Assembly (NCBI GenBank): GCA_003165335.1
Contig: PLTD01000038.1
Span: forward strand, 526 to 61,188
Reading direction: 5' to 3'
Origin: Rhodospirillales bacterium
GTDB lineage: Bacteria > Pseudomonadota > Alphaproteobacteria > BOG-932 > Roseiterribacteraceae
DNA: 60,663 bases
The translations under genes and the position numbers were made by a program. The notes below the pieces were generated by a model. The model ran no database searches and was not told the DNA's origin. It worked only from the letters and a program-made list of their open reading frames with translations. This document shows positions 16,766-24,574 of the stretch, piece after piece (position 1 is the first letter of the stretch; every line of letters begins with the position of its first letter).

Positions 16766-19018
16766 CTAATTCCCGGCCAGCGTGCGTTTGAAAAACGCCA
16801 GATAGGTCTTCCACAACTGGACCGCCTTGGCCGGCGTCCTGACGCCGTGCCGCTCGCCCGGATAGAGCATCAGGTCAAACGGGATCGATTTGCTTTGCAG
16901 CTCGGCCATGATCCGGGTCGAGTTCTCGAAGACGACATTGTCGTCTGCCATGCCGTGCAACAACAGCAGGCGCGGCGCGCTCGGCTTGCCGAGTTCCGCC
17001 AACCGGGGCAGCAGAGCTGCCGCGTCGTAGGCGGCTCCGTCCTGCCGTGGGTCGCCCATATAGCGTTCTGTGTAATGCGTGTCGTACAGCCGCCAGTCAG
17101 ACGGTGGCCCGCCCGCTGCTCCAGCGCGAAAGCCTGAACCGGGCTCGGTCAGCAGGCGAATTGTCATGAACCCGCCATAGGACCAGCCCATGATGCCGAT
17201 CCGCTTGGGATCGACATAGGGCAGGGCGGCGAGGAATCGCTCGCCCAATATCTGATCCTTCACCTCAGGCCCGCCCAACTGCTTGTGGATCGGCGCTTCG
17301 AATTTCAGACCCCGATTCGATGAACCCCGATTGTCCAGCCTGAACAGCACAAACCCCGCCTGGGTCAGCAGCTGATCCCGCCCGTCGGCCCAGCTTTCGC
17401 TGACCTCTGATGCCAGCGGCCCGCCATATACGCTGACGATCGCGGGGTAGCGCCGCTTGGGGTCGAACCCATAAGGCTTGGTGATCGCATAATGCAGAAC
17501 CTGGCCGTCCTCGGCGATCAGCGTGCCGAACTCCGGATAGGTCTTGTGATCCAGATAGGCGAAATAGGGGTGGCTGGAATCCAGCCTGTTCTCATCGATC
17601 CACGACAGACGCTTCCCGTCGATGCCATAGAGCGCGGTCTGCCGCGGCGTGTGCGGGTCGCTATAGGCGCCGACAAAGCTGCCGCAGTCCTTGGCAAGCT
17701 CAATGGTCCACCAGCCATGGCCGGTGGTCATTTTTTTGGGCTCGCCCGCCTCACGATAGTTGACGGCGTAAAGATGCCGCTCCAATGGGCTGTCCTTTGA
17801 GGCGATGAAATAGAGAATGCCGCTTTCTTCATCGATTCCTGCGACCGCTCGTGCATGAAGTCCGGCCCCGCTTCCCTCGGCCAAAGGCCAGTCGCCGTGC
17901 GTGATCGGGCGGATCAGAGTGCCGTCTGCCTTATAGAGATACAGGTGGTGAAAGCCGGTGCGCTCGGACCCCCAGACGAAATCGCCGTTCTTCAGCGGCG
18001 TGAAATCGTCGTTGAGATTGATCCACGGGTTTTGCTGTTCGCTGACGATGATCTTGGCCGCCCCGGTTAGCGGATCGACCGCCAGCAGGTCGAGACCGGT
18101 CTGGTCTCGGCTTTCACGCTGGACATACAGCGTCTTGGAATCCTTCGACCAATCGACGCGTGAGAGATAGATATCTGCGTCTTGTCCAAGGTCCACCTTG
18201 ACCCTCGGGCCTCCGCCGGTCGCCGTCACATAAAGCTCGACGAGCGCGTTCGGCCGACCGGCGCGGGGATAGCGCTGACTGACGACGCTGACGCCCTCCG
18301 CCCCGATATCGAACCGCGGCACGATATCGACACCGGATTCATCGACACGGGTAAATGCGATCCGCTGGTCGTCCGGCGATGTCCAATAGCCGGTGAAGCG
18401 GTTCATTTCCTCTTGCGCGACGAACTCCGCCACGCCGTAAGAAACTGCATCCTTGCCGTCGGTGGTCAGTGCCGTGTCCTGGCCCGATTTAAGGTCGATC
18501 AGACGCAGATTTTGGTCGCGCACATAAGTAACGAAGCCGCCCTTTGGGCTGATCTTGGCATCGGTCGCGCCGCCGCCCGTGTTACCCAGCTTTTTGACCG
18601 CGCCCGTCTGTGCGTCGGCGAGATAGAGTTCGCCCGCCGCGGGGATCAGGATCGCCCTGCCTGCCTCATCCCAAATGTAGTCGGTGACGCCATGGTCGCC
18701 GGCGATGCGCTGCCTCTCGCGCCGGCCCTTTTCTGCTTCGCTTAAGCGCGCGCCCTTGGGCTCGACCACAGATCCCTCGATCAGCCGCCTTGCTTCGCCG
18801 CCTGAGATCGGCCTGATCCAAAGATCGAATGTGGTCTGGTCGTCCGGCTCGGCCTTCAAATAGGTGACGGCGCTGCCGTCGGGCGACAGTTGTACCCCGC
18901 GCGGGGCCGGCCCGTTTAACGACGGCGGTGCGAACACCCGCTCGACCGGCAGTTCCGCTGCCGTGGCGATGACGGAAATTGCGGCCAGCAGGCCGCCCAG
19001 CAAAACAGTCTTGATCAC
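16766..19018 (-). CDS. S9-family dipeptidyl peptidase IV-like peptidase
   Basis: 750 residues, exported (signal peptide 1-20). An N-terminal beta-propeller (about 25-480) is followed by an alpha/beta-hydrolase domain. The nucleophile elbow GWSYGGF puts Ser at 613. The Asp and His lie in LLLHGMADDNVVFENS and PGERHGVR near the end. The propeller has the FVAQEEMNRFTGYWTSPD segment with a Glu pair as in DPP-IV, where it anchors the substrate N-terminus. The start is GTG at 19018, 1 nt after the stop of the isomerase gene, so it is the last gene of a three-gene minus-strand operon. Probable role: release of Xaa-Pro or Xaa-Ala dipeptides in the periplasm. Confidence 0.9.
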   Translation of the reverse strand: MIKTVLLGGLLAAISVIATAAELPVERVFAPPSLNGPAPRGVQLSPDGSAVTYLKAEPDDQTTFDLWIRPISGGEARRLIEGSVVEPKGARLSEAEKGRRERQRIAGDHGVTDYIWDEAGRAILIPAAGELYLADAQTGAVKKLGNTGGGATDAKISPKGGFVTYVRDQNLRLIDLKSGQDTALTTDGKDAVSYGVAEFVAQEEMNRFTGYWTSPDDQRIAFTRVDESGVDIVPRFDIGAEGVSVVSQRYPRAGRPNALVELYVTATGGGPRVKVDLGQDADIYLSRVDWSKDSKTLYVQRESRDQTGLDLLAVDPLTGAAKIIVSEQQNPWINLNDDFTPLKNGDFVWGSERTGFHHLYLYKADGTLIRPITHGDWPLAEGSGAGLHARAVAGIDEESGILYFIASKDSPLERHLYAVNYREAGEPKKMTTGHGWWTIELAKDCGSFVGAYSDPHTPRQTALYGIDGKRLSWIDENRLDSSHPYFAYLDHKTYPEFGTLIAEDGQVLHYAITKPYGFDPKRRYPAIVSVYGGPLASEVSESWADGRDQLLTQAGFVLFRLDNRGSSNRGLKFEAPIHKQLGGPEVKDQILGERFLAALPYVDPKRIGIMGWSYGGFMTIRLLTEPGSGFRAGAAGGPPSDWRLYDTHYTERYMGDPRQDGAAYDAAALLPRLAELGKPSAPRLLLLHGMADDNVVFENSTRIMAELQSKSIPFDLMLYPGERHGVRTPAKAVQLWKTYLAFFKRTLAGN

Positions 19019-19019
19019 G

Positions 19020-19811
19020 TTAAGCCAACACGAACCTCAGCGCGCCTTCCAGAGTCCGTCTTGCCCGTTCCAGCGGCGTTACCCCGGCGTCGCGCAGAGA
19101 TTTCAATGGCACTTCGACGCCCATCGTGACGCCCTGTGGAATTGCCGCAACGAAGTCCGCCAGCGGGAACTCGCCCTCGCCGGGGATCTGCCGCTGCTCG
19201 AAACCTTCGTTGGTCCATTCCTCCTGCGGCAGGTCCATCGGTCCGTCGCAGATCTGGGCATAGCCGATCAGCTTCGGGTCGATGGCCTTGAGCGCGGCGG
19301 GCGTGTCCCCGGTGCGGATCAGATGCATGATGTCGACTGTGATACCGGCGTTGCTTTGCCCGGTTCCGGTGACGAAGGCGACCGCATCAGCCAGGGTGCG
19401 GACCTGACCCATGGAAATGAACTCGACATTGACCTTCAACCCGTATTCCGCCCCCATCCGGCACAGAGCGCCGAATTTATCCAGCGCGCGCGCCGCCTCC
19501 GGGTCCCAGGCGTTGATCGCCACCAGCGAACTCGCACCCAGTTCTGCTCCGAGCGCCACAGCAGGACGAAAATCCGCAACCACCGCTTCGGGTGTCAAGT
19601 TGAAACATTCCATATTGCCGAGCCTAACACCGGTTTCGCGCATCCGGCTCTGGGTTTCGGCCCGGTTCTGCTGGGTCACCAGCGGCAATTCCGCCTTGAG
19701 CGGAAGCTGCGTCCACAGGCTGACAAATGGGTAACCCAGCTCCGCCGCGATCGTGATTAGTTCGGGTGCGGACGCATCGAAGATCGACAGATGGTCGAGC
19801 GATAACTGCAT
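19020..19811 (-). CDS. sugar phosphate isomerase/epimerase family TIM-barrel protein
   Basis: 263 residues. The pattern fits the xylose-isomerase-like/AP-endonuclease-2 barrel: LSLDHLSIFDASAPELITIAAELGY at the start, KVNVEFISMG in the middle, GITVDIMHLIRTGDTP and LIGYAQICDGPMD later, and TMGVEVPLKSL near the end. The acidic and His residues on these strands are the usual divalent-metal ligands. The start at 19811 has a GAGGAG Shine-Dalgarno 9 nt upstream. It sits between the 3-hydroxyacyl-CoA dehydrogenase and the peptidase, in one operon. The substrate is not deducible; many such proteins act on inositols, keto-sugars or hydroxypyruvate. Confidence 0.8.
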   Translation of the reverse strand: MQLSLDHLSIFDASAPELITIAAELGYPFVSLWTQLPLKAELPLVTQQNRAETQSRMRETGVRLGNMECFNLTPEAVVADFRPAVALGAELGASSLVAINAWDPEAARALDKFGALCRMGAEYGLKVNVEFISMGQVRTLADAVAFVTGTGQSNAGITVDIMHLIRTGDTPAALKAIDPKLIGYAQICDGPMDLPQEEWTNEGFEQRQIPGEGEFPLADFVAAIPQGVTMGVEVPLKSLRDAGVTPLERARRTLEGALRFVLA

Positions 19812-19841
19812 GATTGAAGACTCCTCAGGCGACGCGTCTGT

Positions 19842-20777
19842 TTACGGCAGATTCTTCGCTTCCGATTTCAGCCGCAAAAGTTCCAGTAAAACGCGGTCGC
19901 GGTCTTGGGTCACGATTTCGATCGATCGTCCGGACAACTCGTCGTCCCCTCCAGCCACCAGCTTGGCTTTCAGTGGTTCGTCGATCGTGATGTCGTGCAT
20001 GTCTGCCCACCAACTCTCGATCGGCGGTCCCAGATGGTCCAGTACATGTTTGAGACCGCCCGCTCCACCGGAGAGATGCAGGTTGAGGAACGGACCCAGC
20101 AGCGCCCAGCGCAGTCCCGGTCCCTCTGCAATCGCCGTGTCGATATCCGCAACCGAAGCGACGCCTTCTTTCACGAGAGAGAAGGCCTCGCGCCACAGCG
20201 CCGCCTGCAGGCGGTTGGCGACATGGCCCTTCACCTCTTTCTTCAGATGGATCGGCCGCTTGCCCACTGCAGCATAGAATGCCATTGCGGTCTCAATCGC
20301 CGCGGCGGACGCTGCAGCCCCACCGACGACCTCGACCAGCGGGATCAGATGCGGCGGGTTGAACGGATGGCCGACCAGCACGCGCTCAGGCCGCGAACAG
20401 GCGGTTTGAACCTCGCTGATCAATATGCCGGACGAACTCGTGGCAATGACGACATCCGGGCGCGCGGCGGCGTCCATGCGGCGATAAAGCTCACGCTTGA
20501 TCTCCAGCCGTTCCGGGCCGCTTTCCTGAATGAAATCGGCGTCGCGAACCGCCTCTTCCAGCGATGATGTGAAGGTGAGGCGCGATTGCGATGCCCCCGC
20601 CGACAGGCCCAGCGTCTCCATTGCGGCCCATTGGCGAGCGACAATGGCGCGTAGCGTTTTTTCTGCCTCGGGGGCAGGGTCGGTCGCGACGACATCCAGC
20701 CCTTTTGCTAAAAACAAAGTGGCCCAGCTCGCGCCGATGACGCCGGTTCCCACCAATGCAACTTTACTGACTTTCAT
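19842..20777 (-). CDS. 3-hydroxyacyl-CoA dehydrogenase family NAD-dependent dehydrogenase
   Basis: 311 residues. The N-terminal Rossmann motif VALVGTGVIGASWA is followed by Asp in VVATDPAP, an NAD preference. The catalytic His is in VGHPFNPPHLIPLVEVV, with the partner Glu in the same segment. At this length, without a crotonase half, it resembles L-carnitine dehydrogenase, L-gulonate 3-dehydrogenase or a short-chain 3-hydroxyacyl-CoA dehydrogenase; I cannot separate them. A GGGAGGG Shine-Dalgarno lies just before ATG 20777. It is the first gene of the isomerase-peptidase operon and diverges from the SDR gene with 59 bp between starts. Confidence 0.85.
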   Translation of the reverse strand: MKVSKVALVGTGVIGASWATLFLAKGLDVVATDPAPEAEKTLRAIVARQWAAMETLGLSAGASQSRLTFTSSLEEAVRDADFIQESGPERLEIKRELYRRMDAAARPDVVIATSSSGILISEVQTACSRPERVLVGHPFNPPHLIPLVEVVGGAAASAAAIETAMAFYAAVGKRPIHLKKEVKGHVANRLQAALWREAFSLVKEGVASVADIDTAIAEGPGLRWALLGPFLNLHLSGGAGGLKHVLDHLGPPIESWWADMHDITIDEPLKAKLVAGGDDELSGRSIEIVTQDRDRVLLELLRLKSEAKNLP

Positions 20778-20836
20778 GATCCCTCCCCGAAGAATTGTGC
20801 TTTAACATGTCGCAAACAGGTTCGGGGAAAAACAAT

Positions 20837-21706
20837 ATGACAAAGACGAATGAGGTCGCGCTGGTCGGGTTGACTGGCAAGGTTGCCCTAGTGACCGGCG
20901 GCGGCGCCGGGATCGGCCGCTCGATCGCCGAGACATACGCCGCCTTAGGCATGAAGATCGCGGTCATCGAGATCGACCCGCAGCGCGCCGAGGCTGTACG
21001 AGCCTCCCTTCAAGTCGCTGGCGCCGATGCTCTGGTGATCGAAGGCGACGCCGATAACATTCCGCAGGTCACTGCGGCGATGGCGCGGATCGGGGAGCGT
21101 TTCGGCAGGCTGGACGTGCTGGTCAATAATGTCGGTGATTTCCTGAAAATGGGCGGCCCGTTCGGCAACTCGACCGAAGACCAGTGGGACGCGCTCTATC
21201 GCGTCAATCTGCGCAATATGTTCGTCGTCACCCGGGCTGCCATTCCGCTGCTCCGCAAGGCCGGGGTCGCCAGCATCATCAATGTCTCGACCATCGAGGC
21301 TTTCCGCGGCATTCCCCGTTTGACCGTCTATGGCGCTTTCAAGGCGGCGATCACCGGCTTTACCCAAAGCCTGGCGGTGGAACTGGGGCCAGACCATATC
21401 CGGGTGAACGCCATCGCGCCCGAGACGACGAACACCGAACAGGTCAAGGCGACGCCGCGTGTGCCGCCGGCGAACAAGGATTATATCGCCCGCTGGTTTC
21501 CTATCGGCCGCTTCGGCGAGCCAGAGGATTGCGCTGGCGCGGCTGTGTTTCTGGCCTCGGAGGTGCTGTCGGGCTGGGTGAGCGGCAGCACGATCCATGT
21601 CGACGGCGGGGCGCTGGCGGCCGGGGCCTGGCTGCAGCTACCTGAGGGTGGCTGGACCCATTTGCCCATCATCGAGCGCGACGGATATGTGCCGCCCAAG
21701 GCATAA
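20837..21706 (+). CDS. short-chain dehydrogenase/reductase
   Basis: 289 residues, classical SDR. The coenzyme motif TGGGAGIG lies at about 20-27, then NNVGD, the catalytic Ser region IINVSTIE, and YGAFK with active-site Tyr and Lys. The end GSTIHVDGGALAAGAW is typical. Start 20837 (MTKTNEVALVG) is preceded by GGGGAAA at 7 nt; an in-frame ATG at 20795 adds 14 residues overlapping the divergent promoter region and is less likely. It precedes an EthD-type gene by 21 bp, so the pair is an operon, probably in degradation of a cyclic or acyl compound. Confidence 0.85.
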   Translation: MTKTNEVALVGLTGKVALVTGGGAGIGRSIAETYAALGMKIAVIEIDPQRAEAVRASLQVAGADALVIEGDADNIPQVTAAMARIGERFGRLDVLVNNVGDFLKMGGPFGNSTEDQWDALYRVNLRNMFVVTRAAIPLLRKAGVASIINVSTIEAFRGIPRLTVYGAFKAAITGFTQSLAVELGPDHIRVNAIAPETTNTEQVKATPRVPPANKDYIARWFPIGRFGEPEDCAGAAVFLASEVLSGWVSGSTIHVDGGALAAGAWLQLPEGGWTHLPIIERDGYVPPKA

Positions 21707-21727
21707 GAATTAGGGAGGAGAGTCGTT

Positions 21728-22357
21728 ATGAAAACCATCGGGCTGATGCCGAAGCGGACGGATATTTCCCGCGCCGCCTTCCGCGACCATTACGAAAACC
21801 GCCATGCGCCTCTGGCGCTAGGCAAGTTCCCGTTCGAGAAATATGTTCGCAACCATGTAGTTGCCTGCGACCCTGACCCGATCGGCTTCGACTGTCTGTC
21901 GGAATTCTGGGTCGAGCGGGTCGAGGAAATCTACAAAATTATGGTCGGCCCAATCGGCGACATCATGCGCGAGGACGAGCTGCGCTTTACCGACCAACCC
22001 AATATCGGTCCTGCGGTGGCGGAGGAGATCCACATCGCTGGTCCGGCGCGGATTGTCGATGACGGGATTACGCATAAGGAAATACTGCTGATCCGGCCCG
22101 CGGCGGGCGTCGCCCAGGCGGATTTCGTCGGCGGCGCTGTCGCCTGGGGCAAGGCGCTGTGCGCCGGCGCGCAAGGGAGGCTGCTACGGGTGACGATGGA
22201 CACGGTCGTACCCTTTGAAGGCCGTCCGTTCCCGAATTTCACCGCCGTACTCTACGGCTGGGGCGATAGCTGCGGCCTATACGACGCCGCGGCGCCGACC
22301 GGGATCGAGATTTACGGACGGATCAAAACGGAAGGGACCGAGACGCGGTTTTCTTAG
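21728..22357 (+). CDS. EthD-domain (dimeric alpha-beta barrel) protein
   Basis: 209 residues. The first half, MKTIGLMPKRTDISRAAFRDHYENRHAPLA, is the EthD pattern with the conserved H-Y-E-x-x-H-A region. The second half, EILLIRPAAGVAQADF onward, appears to be a second, diverged alpha-beta module. EthD-type domains occur in ether-, polyketide- and catechol-degradation clusters and usually form small-molecule-binding dimers. A GGGAGGAGAG Shine-Dalgarno directly precedes the ATG. It is co-oriented and close to the SDR. No catalytic role can be assigned. Confidence 0.75.
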   Translation: MKTIGLMPKRTDISRAAFRDHYENRHAPLALGKFPFEKYVRNHVVACDPDPIGFDCLSEFWVERVEEIYKIMVGPIGDIMREDELRFTDQPNIGPAVAEEIHIAGPARIVDDGITHKEILLIRPAAGVAQADFVGGAVAWGKALCAGAQGRLLRVTMDTVVPFEGRPFPNFTAVLYGWGDSCGLYDAAAPTGIEIYGRIKTEGTETRFS

Positions 22358-22380
22358 AGGCGGTATCTAAGAATTAATTA

Positions 22381-22420
22381 CCAAGGCACCAAGGTAGGAA
22401 CTGCTTTCTTGGTGTCTTGG
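22381..22420. terminator. bidirectional terminator-like hairpin between convergent genes
   Basis: CCAAGGCACCAAG (22381-22393) pairs with CTTGGTGTCTTGG (22408-22420) with one mismatch in 13, leaving a 14-nt loop. It lies between the convergent EthD and ACT genes and is followed by a T-rich tract (22421-22446). The surrounding 60 bp is much more AT-rich than its neighbours. CCAAGGCACCAAG/CTTGGTGTCTTGG is also a repeat-like motif found dispersed in diverse bacteria, so it may be a small repetitive element acting as terminator. Confidence 0.7.
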
Positions 22421-22441
22421 TATTTCGATTTCATTTTTATC

Positions 22442-22855
22442 TTATTTCTTGCGCGGTGCCCTTCCAGCCGCCATCGTCTCCAAAATCTCCATCACTTCCT
22501 CCGCCCGCATCTCAGGCACGAAGAGATGGTCGTGATGGAACGCCGACACGGCGTTGACCGCGATCCCGGCCTCCGCCAATCGTGCTGCGATCGCCGCCAG
22601 GAAACCGACCGCCTCCAGGCTGGAATGAACATCCAGCGCTATCATGCGGGATGAGAAGCTGTAAGGCAGGCCCACCCCCTCAGCCTGGTCGCGCGGCGCG
22701 ATCAGGGTCAGGCCTTCGGCCTCCTGAAACATCATGATCGGGGCAATCCCCCCGGGGATCGCAGTGCCGGGCGGAATGGTGACGAAGACGAAGACGCCGG
22801 CATTCAGCCGCGGTTTCATCGATTTTATGAGGGCGGAGAGATTCGTTTCGTTCAT
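22442..22855 (-). CDS. ACT-domain protein
   Basis: 137 residues. Two ACT-like modules are visible: one around VFVFVTIPPGTA to GLTLIAPR, the second around FSSRMIALDVHSSLEAVGFLAAIAARLAEAGIAVNAVSAFHHDHLFVP, the usual small-ligand-binding beta-alpha-beta layout. The start at 22855 (MNETNLSALI) follows AAGGTCAG; an in-frame codon at 22894 adds 13 residues. Proteins of this kind are often annotated only as ACT-domain proteins and probably sense an amino acid. It is monocistronic and convergent with the EthD gene. Confidence 0.75.
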   Translation of the reverse strand: MNETNLSALIKSMKPRLNAGVFVFVTIPPGTAIPGGIAPIMMFQEAEGLTLIAPRDQAEGVGLPYSFSSRMIALDVHSSLEAVGFLAAIAARLAEAGIAVNAVSAFHHDHLFVPEMRAEEVMEILETMAAGRAPRKK

Positions 22856-22913
22856 CTGACCTTGGCAATGGCATAATTCGGCCAAGGCTTGCAACTTAAT
22901 GGGGGAGGGCGCA

Positions 22914-23888
22914 GTGCGTCGTGGATTCGCTACATTGGCTTTTGCTGCGGTCTTGGCGATCGGCGCCGTCGGTTATGCCGCCGAGAATGGACCACCGCCC
23001 TGGGCCTTCGCGGCCAATCCGCTGGCGCCCCAGCCTGCGGCGCCCGTGGCTGATGACGGAACGCAAAAGCATGTTGCGAACAGTTCGGTCGGTCTAACCC
23101 TGTCGCAGATCAAGGACCCGTTCAACATCCCGGAGTGGCATCCCGACAATCATCCAGCGGCGCCAGACATCGTTACCCACGGACGAAAGCCCGGTGTTCT
23201 GGGCTGCGGCTATTGTCATCTGCCGAACGGGCTTGGCCGGCCTGAGAATGCCGCCCTCGCCGGATTACCTGCCGCCTATATAACCCAGCAGATCGCCGAT
23301 TTCCGCAACGGCGCCCGCAATAGCGCGATCCCCGATCTGGTGCCAGCGAAACTCATGGTCGGTATCGCCAAAGCCGCCACCGACGATGATATCAAACAAG
23401 CCGCGGAGTATTTTTCCGGACTGAGTTTTACGCCCTGGATCAGGGTAGTCGAGGCCGCGACCGTCCCTAAAACCCATGTCGCCGGCTACATGCTGGCGCC
23501 CGATGCCGCGGGCGGGTCTGAGCCCATCGGCCAGCGCATCGTCGAGACTCCGGAAAATCTGGCTGAGACCGAGCTTCGGGATTCCGGCTCGGGCTTCATC
23601 GCCTATGTTCCCCCGGGCAGCATCAAGAGGGGCGAACGCCTTGTAATGAAGGGCGGGGCCGGCAAGTCGATGCCCTGCGGGACTTGCCATGGCATAGATC
23701 TGAAAGGGCTGGGTCCGGTGCCGCCCCTGGCCGGACGTTCGCCCAGCTATGTCGTGCGCCAGCTTTATGACATGCAGCACGGCAACCGGGCCGGTTTGTG
23801 GAGCCCGCTAATGGTCGGCGTGGTTCGCGACCTGACCCCCGAAGATTTAGTCGACATCGCTGCCTACACGGCGTCTCGGCGGCCCTGA
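22914..23888 (+). CDS. exported diheme cytochrome c
   Basis: 324 residues from a GTG start. A signal peptide covers about 1-22. Two c-type heme motifs are visible: C98-G-Y-C101-H102 and C255-G-T-C258-H259, each in a c553/c4-like domain (QIADFRNGARN and RQLYDMQHGNR helices). I chose GTG 22914 because GGGGGAGGGC stands 4 nt before it; an in-frame ATG at 22899 has no such signal and adds 5 residues. It is likely a periplasmic electron carrier, perhaps for the PQQ-type dehydrogenase at 12371, but that link is inference. A strong bidirectional terminator follows. Confidence 0.85.
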   Translation: MRRGFATLAFAAVLAIGAVGYAAENGPPPWAFAANPLAPQPAAPVADDGTQKHVANSSVGLTLSQIKDPFNIPEWHPDNHPAAPDIVTHGRKPGVLGCGYCHLPNGLGRPENAALAGLPAAYITQQIADFRNGARNSAIPDLVPAKLMVGIAKAATDDDIKQAAEYFSGLSFTPWIRVVEAATVPKTHVAGYMLAPDAAGGSEPIGQRIVETPENLAETELRDSGSGFIAYVPPGSIKRGERLVMKGGAGKSMPCGTCHGIDLKGLGPVPPLAGRSPSYVVRQLYDMQHGNRAGLWSPLMVGVVRDLTPEDLVDIAAYTASRRP

Positions 23889-23893
23889 AAAAG

Positions 23894-23931
23894 AAATCGC
23901 GCGGACCGACTTTCACCGGTCCGCGCGATTT
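23894..23931. terminator. strong bidirectional terminator
   Basis: A perfect 15-bp stem, AAATCGCGCGGACCG (23894-23908) and CGGTCCGCGCGATTT (23917-23931), with an 8-nt loop. A/T runs at both ends let it serve both the diheme cytochrome gene and the convergent glutathione peroxidase gene. Confidence 0.95.
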
Positions 23932-23944
23932 TAGTACGGAACGC

Positions 23945-24505
23945 TCAGCCCTTGGCTCCGAGCGATGTCTCGATAGCTTTCTCGACGTCGGGGGCATCAG
24001 GCTTTGTCTTGGTCGGGAATTCCGCGATCAGATTGCCATTGGCGTCGATCAACAGTTTGTGAAAATTCCACTTCGGAACGGCTGCGTCGCCGCCGGTGGC
24101 CGCGGCCCATTTGTAGAACGGGTGCGCTTCGTCGCCCTTGACGTCGTACTTGGTCGTCAGCGGGAAATCGACATCGTAATTGCCTTCGCAGAACTTCTTG
24201 ATTTCCGCATTGCTGCCTGGTTCCTGGCCGCCGAAATCGTTGGAGGGCACGCCCAGAACGACTAGGCCCTTATCCTTATATTTCTTATAGACGGCCTCAA
24301 GGGCCGAATATTGCGGGGTGAAGCCGCACTGCGATGCCGTGTTGACCACGAGGACGGTCTTGCCCTTGAAGTCGGCCATCGACATCGGCTTGCCGTCGAT
24401 CGAGGTGAAACTGAACTGATGGGCGTTGCCGACATCCGCGGCCTTGACTGCCCCCGCCGCAGCGATTGCTGTGGCAGAAATCAGGGTGAGCGTTAGGAGG
24501 CGCAT
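23945..24505 (-). CDS. periplasmic glutathione peroxidase-like thiol peroxidase
   Basis: 186 residues. A signal peptide covers about 1-23 (ending AVKAAD). The catalytic tetrad of Cys-type GPx is complete: C60 in NTASQCGFTP, Q94 in FGGQEPGS, and W146-N147 in PKWNFHK. A second Cys (CEGNYDV) is placed as the resolving Cys of thioredoxin-dependent GPx enzymes, so thioredoxin-like proteins may be the real reductant. Export to the periplasm is less common than the cytoplasmic form. The gene is monocistronic, 70 bp downstream of lptD on the same strand. Confidence 0.9.
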   Translation of the reverse strand: MRLLTLTLISATAIAAAGAVKAADVGNAHQFSFTSIDGKPMSMADFKGKTVLVVNTASQCGFTPQYSALEAVYKKYKDKGLVVLGVPSNDFGGQEPGSNAEIKKFCEGNYDVDFPLTTKYDVKGDEAHPFYKWAAATGGDAAVPKWNFHKLLIDANGNLIAEFPTKTKPDAPDVEKAIETSLGAKG

Positions 24506-24574
24506 GATTGTTTCCTTCCGTCTTGTGTTTCTACCAGCGCGTGTTGGACGACGCGTTTGGGATGAATTTATTTC

